DNA of 64,000 bases from Anthopleura xanthogrammica (Eukaryota; Cnidaria; Anthozoa; Actiniaria; Actiniidae), in assembly GCA_964019055.1 (NCBI GenBank), contig OZ025210.1, forward strand, positions 8,513,547 through 8,577,546. Direction: 5' to 3'. Below are positions 37,241 to 47,275 of this stretch, one piece after another; position 1 is the stretch's first letter; each line of letters starts with the position of its first letter. A program made the translations under genes and the position numbers. Below the pieces are notes generated by a model. It ran no database searches. It saw nothing but the letters and a program-made list of their open reading frames with translations, and was not told the DNA's origin.

Positions 37241-38771
37241 ACCCCATTTTTTTTCGCCAAAAAGTCGTCTTTTTATCTCATGGGGTGTTATCAGGAGCAA
37301 AAAAGTGGTTTTCTCAGCAACAAAGTCATCCCGTCGGCGAAAAACGTCGTTTTGAGAGCCAGAATGGCCTTTTTCAGTTTTTGGGGCAAAAAGTTTTTTC
37401 CCCCCAGAAAACACTGTTTTTGTCACCCCAAATGTGCTTTCCTCGCCCAAAAGGTGCGTTTAGCAGTGAAAACGGCGTGTTTAGAGCAAAAGAAAATTCT
37501 CAGCAAATTTCAAATTTTCTCAGCAAAAAGCACCTTTTTTGACCAAAAAGCACCATTTGTCAGCCAAAACCCCATTTTTTTTCGCCAAAAAGTCGTCTTT
37601 TTATCTCATGGGGTGTTATCAGGAGCAAAAAAGTGGTTTTCTCAGCAACAAAGTCATCCCGTCGGCGAAAAACGTCGTTTTGAGAGCCAGAATGGCCTTT
37701 TTCAGTTTTTGGGGCAAAAAGTTTTTTCCCCCCAGAAAACACTGTTTTTGTCACCCCAAATGTGCTTTCCTCGCCCAAAAGGTGCGTTTAGCAGTGAAAA
37801 CGGCGTGTTTAGAGCAAAAGAAAATTCTCAGCAAATTTCAAATTTTCTCAGCAAAAAGCACCTTTTTTGACCAAAAAGCACCATTTGTCAGCCAAAACCC
37901 CATTTTTTTTCGCCAAAAAGTCGTCTTTTTATCTCATGGGGTGTTATCAGGAGCAAAAAAGTGGTTTTCTCAGCAACAAAGTCATCCCGTCGGCGAAAAA
38001 CGTCGTTTTGAGAGCCAGAATGGCCTTTTTCAGTTTTTGGGGCAAAAAGTTTTTTCCCCCCAGAAAACACTGTTTTTGTCACCCCAAATGTGCTTTCCTC
38101 GCCCAAAAGGTGCGTTTAGCAGTGAAAACGGCGTGTTTAGAGCAAAAGAAAATTCTCAGCAAATTTCAAATTTTCTCAGCAAAAAGCACCTTTTTTGACC
38201 AAAAAGCACCATTTGTCAGCCAAAACCCCATTTTTTTTCGCCAAAAAGTCGTCTTTTTATCTCATGGGGTGTTATCAGGAGCAAAAAAGTGGTTTTTTCA
38301 GCAACAAAGTCATACCCGTCGGCGAAAAACGTCGTTTTGAGAGCCAGAATGGCCTTTTTCAGTTTTTGGGGCAAAAAGTTTTTTTCCCCCAGAAAACACT
38401 GTTTTTGTCACCCGAAATGTGCTTTCCTCGCCCAAAAGGTGCGTTTAGCAGTGAAAACGGCGTGTTTAGAGCAAAAGAAAATTCTCAGGAAATTTCAAAT
38501 TTTCTCAGCAAAAAGCACCTTTTTTGACCAAAAAGCACCATTTGTCAGCCAAAACCCCATTTTTTTTCGCCAAAAAGTCGTCTTTTTATCTCATGGGGTG
38601 TTATCAGGAGCAAAAAAGTGGTTTTCTCAGCAACAAAGTCATCCCGTCGGCGAAAAACGTCGTTTTGAGAGCCAGAATGGCCTTTTTCAGTTTTTGGGGC
38701 AAAAAGTTTTTTCCCCCCAGAAAACACTGTTTTTGTCACCCCAAATGTGCTTTCCTCGCCCAAAAGGTGCG

Positions 38772-38890
38772 TTTAGCAGTGAAAACAGCGTGTTTAGAGA
38801 AAAAGAAAATTCTCAGCAAATTTCAAATTTTCCCCCAGCAAAACAGTGTTTTGGACACCCAAAATGTGCTTTTCTCGGCCAAAACTTGCG
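38772..38890. repeat. A/B junction: 119-bp hybrid unit
   Basis: The unit begins as family A, with tttagcagtg at 38772 and two private changes, and is A-like through caaatttcaaatttt. It then switches to family B at cccccagcaaaacagtg and ends normally at 38890. The two families share ttttc at the joint (38828-38832), so the exact crossover base is ambiguous within five bases. The joint is out of register: it jumps from about unit position 60 to about position 266, skipping roughly 210 bp. It therefore resembles end-joining or illegitimate recombination with microhomology rather than an aligned exchange between homologous units. It marks a single abrupt boundary; I saw no B units to its left or A units to its right. 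Confidence 0.9.
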
Positions 38891-41849
38891 TTTAGCAGTG
38901 AAAACGTCGTGTTTTGAGCAAAAGAAAATTCTCAGCAAATTTCAAATTTTCTCAGCAAAAAACAGCTTTTTTGACCAAAAAGCACCTTTACTCAGCCAAA
39001 ACCGAATTTTTTTTCGCCAAAACGTCGTGTTTTTATCTCAAGAGGTATTATCATGAGCAAAAAGTGGGGGTTTCAGCAAACAGGTCACGCCGTAAGCGAA
39101 AAACCTGGTTTTGAGAGCCAAAATGGCCATTTTTCAGTTGTTTGGGCTAAAAAGTTTTTTCCCCCAGCAAAACAGTGTTTTGGACACCCAAAATGTGCTT
39201 TTCTCGGCCAAAACTTGCGTTTAGCATTGAAAACGTCGTGTTTTGAGCAAAAGAAAATTCTCAGCAAATTTCAAATTTTCTCAGCAAAAAACAGCTTTTT
39301 TGACCAAAAAGCACCTTTACTCAGCCAAAACCGAATTTTTTTTCGCCAAAACGTCGTGTTTTTATCTCAAGAGGTATTATCATGAGCAAAAAGTGGGGGT
39401 TTCAGCAAACAGGTCACGCCGTAAGCGAAAAACCTGGTTTTGAGAGCCAAAATGGCCATTTTGCAGTTTTTTGGGCTAAAAAGTTTTTTCCCCCAGCAAA
39501 ACAGTGTTTTGGACACCCAAAATGTGCTTTTCTCGGCCAAAACTTGCGTTTAGCAGTGAAAACGTCGTGTTTTGAGCAAAAGAAAATTCTCAGCAAATTT
39601 CAAATTTTCTCAGCAAAAAACAGCTTTTTTGACCAAAAAGCACCTTTACTCAGCCAAAACCGAATTTTTTTTCGCCAAAACGTCGTGTTTTTATCTCAAG
39701 AGGTATTATCATGAGCAAAAAGTGGGGGTTTCAGCAAACAGGTCACGCCGTAAGCGAAAAACCTGGTTTTGAGAGCCAAAATGGCCATTTTGCAGTTTTT
39801 TGGGCTAAAAAGTTTTTTCCCCCAGCAAAACAGTGTTTAAGACACCCAAAATGTGCTTTTCTCGGCCAAAACTTGCGTTTAGCAGTGAAAACGTCGTGTT
39901 TTGAGCAAAAGAAAATTCTCAGCAAATTTCAAATTTTCTCAGCAAAAAACAGCTTTTTTGACCAAAAAGCACCTTTACTCAGCCAAAACCGAATTTTTTT
40001 TCGCCAAAACGTCGTGTTTTTATCTCAAGAGGTATTATCATGAGCAAAAAGTGGGGGTTTCAGCAAACAGGTCACGCCGTAAGCGAAAAACCTGGTTTTG
40101 AGAGCCAAAATGGCCATTTTTCAGTTTTTTGGGCTAAAAAGTTTTCTCCCAGCAAAACAGTGTTTTGGACACCCAAAATGTGCTTTTCTCGGCCAAAACT
40201 TGCGTTTAGCAGTGAAAACGTCGTGTTTTGAGCAAAAGAAAATTCTCAGCAAATTTCAAATTTTCTCAGCAAAAAACAGCTTTTTTGACCAAAAAGCACC
40301 TTTACTCAGCCAAAACCGAATTTTTTTTCGCCAAAACGTCGTGTTTTTATCTCAAGAGGTATTATCATGAGCAAAAAGTGGGGGTTTCAGCAAACAGGTC
40401 ACGCCGTAAGCGAAAAACCTGGTTTTGAGAGCCAAAATGGCCATTTTTCAGTTTTTTGGGCTAAAAAGTTTTTTCCCCCAGCAAAACAGTGTTTTGGACA
40501 CCCAAAATGTGCTTTTCTCGGCCAAAACTTGCGTTTAGCAGTGAAAACGTCGTGTTTTGAGCAAAAGAAAATTCTCAGCAAATTTCAAATTTTCTCAGCA
40601 AAAAACAGCTTTTTTGACCAAAAAGCACCTTTACTCAGCCAAAACCGAATTTTTTTTCGCCAAAACGTCGTGTTTTTATCTCAAGAGGTATTATCATGAG
40701 CAAAAAGTGGGGGTTTCAGCAAACAGGTCACGCCGTAAGCGAAAAACCTGGTTTTGAGAGCCAAAATGGCCATTTTTCAGTTTTTTGGGCTAAAAAGTTT
40801 TTTCCCCCAGCAAAACAGTGTTTTGGACACCCAAAATGTGCTTTTCTCGGCCAAAACTTGCGTTTAGCAGTGAAAACGTCGTGTTTTGAGCAAAAGAAAA
40901 TTCTCAGCAAATTTCAAATTTTCTCAGCAAAAAACAGCTTTTTTGACCAAAAAGCACCTTTACTCAGCCAAAACCGAATTTTTTTTCGCCAAAACGTCGT
41001 GTTTTTATCTCAAGAGGTATTATCATGAGCAAAAAGTGGGGGTTTCAGCAAACAGGTCACGCCGTAAGCGAAAAACCTGGTTTTGAGAGCCAAAATGGCC
41101 ATTTTTCAGTTTTTTGGGCTAAAAAGTTTTTTCCCCCAGCAAAACAGTGTTTTGGACACCCAAAATGTGCTTTTCTCGGCCAAAACTTGCGTTTAGCAGT
41201 GAAAACGTCGTGTTTTGAGCAAAAGAAAATTCTCAGCAAATTTCAAATTTTCTCAGCAAAAAACAGCTTTTTTGACCAAAAAGCACCTTTACTCAGCCAA
41301 AACCGAATTTTTTTTCGCCAAAACGTCGTGTTTTTATCTCAAGAGGTATTATCATGAGCAAAAAGTGGGGGTTTCAGCAAACAGGTCACGCCGTAAGCGA
41401 AAAACCTGGTTTTGAGAGCCAAAATGGCCATTTTGCAGTTTTTTGGTCTAAAAAGTTTTTTCCCCCAGCAAAACAGTGTTTTGGACACCCAAAATGTGCT
41501 TTTCTCGGCCAAAACTTGCGTTTAGCAGTGAAAACGTCGTGTTTTGAGCAAAAGAAAATTCTCAGCAAATTTCAAATTTTCTCAGCAAAAAACAGCTTTT
41601 TTGACCAAAAAGCACCTTTACTCAGCCAAAACCGAATTTTTTTTCGCCAAAACGTCGTGTTTTTATCTCAAGAGGTATTATCATGAGCAAAAAGTGGGGG
41701 TTTCAGCAAACAGGTCACGCCGTAAGCGAAAAACCTGGTTTTGAGAGCCAAAATGGCCATTTTGCAGTTTTTTGGGCTAAAAAGTTTTTTCCCCCAGCAA
41801 AACAGTGTTTTGGACACCCAAAATGTGCTTTTCTCGGCCAAAACTTGCG

Positions 41850-42178
41850 TTTAGCAGTGAAAACGTCGTGTTTTGAGCAAAAGAAAATTCTCAGCAAATT
41901 TCAAATTTTCTCAGCAAAAAACAGCTTTTTTGACCAAAAAGCACCTTTACTCAGCCAAAACCGAATTTTTTTTCGCCAAAACGTCGTGTTTTTATCTCAA
42001 GAGGTATTATCATGAGCAAAAAGTGGGGGTTTCAGCAAACAGGTCACGCCGTAAGCGAAAAACCTGGTTTTGAGAGCCAAAATGGCCATTTTTCAGTTTT
42101 TTGGGCTAAAAAGTTTTTTCCCCCAGCAAAACAGTGTTTTGGACACCCAAAATGTGCTTTTCTCGGCCAAAACTTGCG
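41850..42178. repeat. Representative family B monomer (329 bp)
   Basis: This copy is given as the reference unit, in the same phase as the A reference. The segmented design of T-run, spacer, A-run, spacer is kept, with the first seven segments 21, 17, 18, 20, 20, 20 and 23 bp. Compared with A it has lost one A in the gagcaaaaag run and gained an A in ggccatttt and a T in gggctaaaaag, which accounts for the extra base. It has 10 CpGs by hand count. The motif aaaacgtcgtgtttt occurs twice, at 41860-41874 and 41978-41992; the corresponding A sites differ from each other. It contains the sequence tggcca, absent from the A consensus, which would distinguish the families in a restriction digest. Confidence 0.9.
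42059..42071. repeat. 13-bp dyad in family B (compare 26187-26199 in family A)
   Basis: The sequence aaaacc-t-ggtttt has 6-bp arms that are exact reverse complements around one central base. In the A reference unit the same place (26187-26199) reads aaaacg-t-cgtttt, again fully symmetric. Both arms changed between the families, G to C and C to G, and symmetry was kept. A minority of copies break it (for example cctgatttt near 45354 in B and acttcgtttt near 9750 in A). No protein is known to me that binds this site. Confidence 0.6.
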
Positions 42179-44972
42179 TTTAGCAGTGAAAACGTCGTGT
42201 TTTGAGCAAAAGAAAATTCTCAGCAAATTTCAAATTTTCTCAGCAAAAAACAGCTTTTTTGACCAAAAAGCACCTTTACTCAGCCAAAACCGAATTTTTT
42301 TTCGCCAAAACGTCGTGTTTTTATCTCAAGAGGTATTATCATGAGCAAAAAGTGGGGGTTTCAGCAAACAGGTCACGCCGTAAGCGAAAAACCTGGTTTT
42401 GAGAGCCAAAATGGCCATTTTGCAGTTTTTTGGGCTAAAAAGTTTTTTCCCCCAGCAAAACAGTGTTTTGGACACCCAAAATGTGCTTTTGTCGGCCAAA
42501 ACTTGCGTTTAGCAGTGAAAACGTCGTGTTTTGAGCAAAAGAAAATTCTCAGCAAATTTCAAATTTTCTCAGCAAAAAACAGCATTTTTGACCAAAAAGC
42601 ACCTTTACTCAGCCAAAACCGAATTTTTTTTCGCCAAAACGTCGTGTTTTTATCTCAAGAGGTATTATCATGAGCAAAAAGTGGGGGTTTCAGCAAACAG
42701 GTCACGCCGTAAGCGAAAAACCTGGTTTTGAGAGCCAAAATGGCCATTTTGCAGTTTTTTGGGCTAAAAAGTTTTTTCCCCCAGCAAAACAGTGTTTTGG
42801 ACACCCAAAATGTGCTTTTCTCGGCCAAAACTTGCGTTTAGCAGTGAAAACGTCGTGTTTTGAGCAAAAGAAAATTCTCAGCAAATTTCAAATTTTCTCA
42901 GCAAAAAACAGCTTTTTTGACCAAAAAGCACCTTTACTCAGCCAAAACCGAATTTTTTTTCGCCAAAACGTCGTGTTTTTATCTCAAGAGGTATTATCAT
43001 GAGCAAAAAGTGGGGGTTTCAGCAAACAGGTCACGCCGTAAGCGAAAAACCTGGTTTTGAGAGCCAAAATGGCCATTTTGCAGTTTTTTGGGCTAAAAAG
43101 TTTTTTCCCCCAGCAAAACAGTGTTTTGGACACCCAAAATGTGCTTTTCTCGGCCAAAACTTGCGTTTAGCAGTGAAAACGTCGTGTTTTGAGCAAAAGA
43201 AAATTCTCAGCAAATTTCAAATTTTCTCAGCAAAAAACAGCTTTTTTGACCAAAAAGCACCTTTACTCAGCCAAAACCGAATTTTTTTTCGCCAAAACGT
43301 CGTGTTTTTATCTCAAGAGGTATTATCATGAGCAAAAAGTGGGGGTTTCAGCAAACAGGTCACGCCGTAAGCGAAAAACCTGGTTTTGAGAGCCAAAATG
43401 GCCATTTTGCAGTTTTTTGGGCTAAAAAGTTTTTTCCCCCAGCAAAACAGTGTTTTGGACACCCAAAATGTGCTTTTCTCGGCCAAAACTTGCGTTTAGC
43501 AGTGAAAACGTCGTGTTTTGAGCAAAAGAAAATTCTCAGCAAATTTCAAATTTTCTCAGCAAAAAACAGCTTTTTTGACCAAAAAGCACCTTTACTCAGC
43601 CAAAACCGAATTTTTTTTCGCCAAAACGTCGTGTTTTTATCTCAAGAGGTATTATCATGAGCAAAAAGTGGGGGTTTCAGCAAACAGGTCACGCCGTAAG
43701 CGAAAAACCTGGTTTTGAGAGCCAAAATGGCCATTTTTCAGTTTTTTGGGCTAAAAAGTTTTTTCCCCCAGCAAAACAGTGTTTAAGACACCCAAAATGT
43801 GCTTTTCTCGGCCAAAACTTGCGTTTAGCAGTGAAAACGTCGTGTTTTGAGCAAAAGAAAATTCTCAGCAAATTTCAAATTTTCTCAGCAAAAAACAGCT
43901 TTTTTGACCAAAAAGCACCTTTACTCAGCCAAAACCGAATTTTTTTTCGCCAAAACGTCGTGTTGTTATCTCAAGAGGTATTATCATGAGCAAAAAGTGG
44001 GGGTTTCAGCAAACAGGTCACGCCGTAAGCGAAAAACCTGGTTTTGAGAGCCAAAATGGCCATTTTTCAGTTTTTTGGGCTAAAAAGTTTTTTCCCCCAG
44101 CAAAACAGTGTTTTGGACACCCAAAATGTGCTTTTCTCGGCCAAAACTTGCGTTTAGCAGTGAAAACGTCGTGTTTTGAGCAAAAGAAAATTCTCAGCAA
44201 ATTTCAAATTTTCTCAGCAAAAAACAGCTTTTTTGACCAAAAAGCACCTTTACTCAGCCAAAACCGAATTTTTTTTCGCCAAAACGTCGTGTTTTTATCT
44301 CAAGAGGTATTATCATGAGCAAAAAGTGGGAGTTTCAGCAAACAGGTCACGCCGTAAGCGAAAAACCTGGTTTTGAGAGCCAAAATGGCCATTTTTCAGT
44401 TTTTTGGGCTAAAAAGTTTTTTCCCCCAGCAAAACAGTGTTTTGGACACCCAAAATGTGCTTTTCTCGGCCAAAACTTGCGTTTAGCAGTGAAAACGTCG
44501 TGTTTTGAGCAAAAGAAAATTCTCAGCAAATTTCAAATTTTCTCAGCAAAAAACAGCTTTTTTGACCAAAAAGCACCTTTACTCAGCCAAAACCGAATTT
44601 TTTTTCGCCAAAACGTCGTGTTTTTATCTCAAGAGGTATTATCATGAGCAAAAAGTGGGGGTTTCAGCAAACAGGTCACGCCGTAAGCGAAAAACCTGGT
44701 TTTGAGAGCCAAAATGGCCATTTTGCAGTTTTTTGGGCTAAAAAGTTTTTTCCCCCAGCAAAACAGTGTTTTGGACACCCAAAATGTGCTTTTCTCGGCC
44801 AAAACTTGCGTTTAGCAGTGAAAACGTCGTGTTTTGAGCAAAAGAAAATTCTCAGCAAATTTCAAATTTTCTCAGCAAAAAACAGCTTTTTTGACCAAAA
44901 AGCACCTTTACTCAGCCAAAACCGAATTTTTTTTCGCCAAAACGTCGTGTTTTTATCTCAAGAGGTATTATC

Positions 44973-46946
44973 ATGAGCAAAAAGTGGGAGTTTCAGCAAA
45001 CAGGTCACGCCGTAAGCGAAAAACCTGGTTTTGAGAGCCAAAATGGCCATTTTTCAGTTTTTTGGGCTAAAAAGTTTTTTCCCCCAGCAAAACAGTGTTT
45101 TGGACACCCAAAATGTGCTTTTCTCGGCCAAAACTTGCGTTTAGCAGTGAAAACGTCGTGTTTTGAGCAAAAGAAAATTCTCAGCAAATTTCAAATTTTC
45201 TCAGCAAAAAACAGCTTTTTTGACCAAAAAGCACCTTTACTCAGCCAAAACCGAATTTTTTTTCGCCAAAACGTCGTGTTTTTATCTCAAGAGGTATTAT
45301 CATGAGCAAAAAGTGGGGGTTTCAGCAAACAGGTCACGCCGTAAGCGAAAAACCTGATTTTGAGAGCCAAAATGGCCGTTTTGCAGTTTTTTGGGCTAAA
45401 AAGTTTTTTCCCCCAGCAAAACAGTGTTTTGGACACCCAAAATGTGCTTTTCTCGGCCAAAACTTGCGTTTAGCAGTGAAAACGTCGTGTTTTGAGCAAA
45501 AGAAAATTCTCAGCAAATTTCAAATTTTCTCAGCAAAAAACAGCTTTTTTGACCAAAAAGCACCTTTACTCAGCCAAAACCGAATTTTTTTTCGCCAAAA
45601 CGTCGTGTTTTTATCTCAAGAGGTATTATCATGAGCAAAAAGTGGGGGTTTCAGCAAACAGGTCACGCCGTAAGCGAAAAACCTGGTTTTGAGAGCCAAA
45701 ATGGCCATTTTTCAGTTTTTTGGGCTAAAAAGTTTTTTCCCCCAGCAAAACAGTGTTTTGGACACCCAAAATGTGCTTTTCTCGGCCAAAACTTGCGTTT
45801 AGCAGTGAAAACGTCGTGTTTTGAGCAAAAGAAAATTCTCAGCAAATTTCAAATTTTCTCAGCAAAAAACAGCTTTTTTGACCAAAAAGCACCTTTACTC
45901 AGCCAAAACCGAATTTTTTTTCGCCAAAACGTCGTGTTTTTATCTCAAGAGGTATTATCATGAGCAAAAAGTGGGAGTTTCAGCAAACAGGTCACGCCGT
46001 AAGCGAAAAACCTGGTTTTGAGAGCCAAAATGGCCATTTTTCAGTTTTTTGGGCTAAAAAGTTTTTTCCCCCAGCAAAACAGTGTTTTGGACACCCAAAA
46101 TGTGCTTTTCTCGGCCAAAACTTGCGTTTAGCAGTGAAAACGTCGTGTTTTGAGCAAAAGAAAATTCTCAGCAAATTTCAAATTTTCTCAGCAAAAAACA
46201 GCTTTTTTGACCAAAAAGCACCTTTACTCAGCCAAAACCGAATTTTTTTTCGCCAAAACGTCGTGTTTTTATCTCAAGAGGTATTATCATGAGCAAAAAG
46301 TGGGGGTTTCAGCAAACAGGTCACGCCGTAAGCGAAAAACCTGATTTTGAGAGCCAAAATGGCCGTTTTGCAGTTTTTTGGGCTAAAAAGTTTTTTCCCC
46401 CAGCAAAACAGTGTTTTGGACACCCAAAATGTGCTTTTCTCGGCCAAAACTTGCGTTTAGCAGTGAAAACGTCGTGTTTTGAGCAAAAGAAAATTCTCAG
46501 CAAATTTCAAATTTTCTCAGCAAAAAACAGCTTTTTTGACCAAAAAGCACCTTTACTCAGCCAAAACCGAATTTTTTTTCGCCAAAACGTCGTGTTTTTA
46601 TCTCAAGAGGTATTATCATGAGCAAAAAGTGGGGGTTTCAGCAAACAGGTCACGCCGTAAGCGAAAAACCTGGTTTTGAGAGCCAAAATGGCCATTTTGC
46701 AGTTTTTTGGGCTAAAAAGTTTTTTCCCCCAGCAAAACAGTGTTTTGGACACCCAAAATGTGCTTTTCTCGGCCAAAACTTGCGTTTAGCAGTGAAAACG
46801 TCGTGTTTTGAGCAAAAGAAAATTCTCAGCAAATTTCAAATTTTCTCAGCAAAAAACAGCTTTTTTGACCAAAAAGCACCTTTACTCAGCCAAAACCGAA
46901 TTTTTTTTCGCCAAAACGTCGTGTTTTTATCTCAAGAGGTATTATC
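44973..46946. repeat. Trimeric higher-order repeat of family B (987 bp period)
   Basis: Two consecutive three-unit blocks share markers. A unit with gtgggagtttcag (near 44987 and 45973) is followed by a unit with both cctgattttgag and ggccgttttgcag (near 45354 and 46341), then a third unit. The offset is 987 bp. The third units differ at the T/G site, so the copies have since diverged or been converted. Confidence 0.82.
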
Positions 46947-47275
46947 ATGAGCAAAAAGTGGGGGTTTCAGCAAACAGGTCACGCCGTAAGCGAAAAACCT
47001 GATTTTGAGAGCCAAAATGGCCATTTTTCAGTTTTTTGGGCTAAAAAGTTTTTTCCCCCAGCAAAACAGTGTTTTGGACACCCAAAATGTGCTTTTCTCG
47101 GCCAAAACTTGCGTTTAGCAGTGAAAACGTCGTGTTTTGAGCAAAAGAAAATTCTCAGCAAATTTCAAATTTTCTCAGCAAAAAACAGCTTTTTTGACCA
47201 AAAAGCACCTTTACTCAGCCAAAACCGAATTTTTTTTCGCCAAAACGTCGTGTTTTTATCTCAAGAGGTATTATC

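Larger units (their letters stand above)
24446..38834. repeat. Satellite array, family A, right part (about 44 units)
   Basis: The array continues in the same orientation and with the same 328-bp unit after the gap. The units are more alike than in the left half: many are T6C6 consensus copies differing by none to two bases. Recurrent variants mark local amplification. These include cgcccaagaggtgcg at several copies between 27.9 and 32.5 kb, a seven-A run in gagcaaaaaaagtgg near 35000 and 35330 (also at 19819), and the blocks listed separately. Private changes become denser in the last units before family B: an inserted A in gtcatacccgtcgg near 38313, cacccgaaatg near 38413, gaaaacagcg near 38787, and agagaaaaag near 38800. 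No gene or mobile element was seen. Confidence 0.98.

Noticed and set aside
41966..41990. Possible CENP-B box in ttcgccaaaacgtcgtg (family B) or ttcgccaaaaagtcgtc (family A)
   Set aside because: The start ttcg and the A five bases later fit the known nTTCGnnnnAnnCGGGn pattern, but the essential CGGG is absent. The match is too weak to call.
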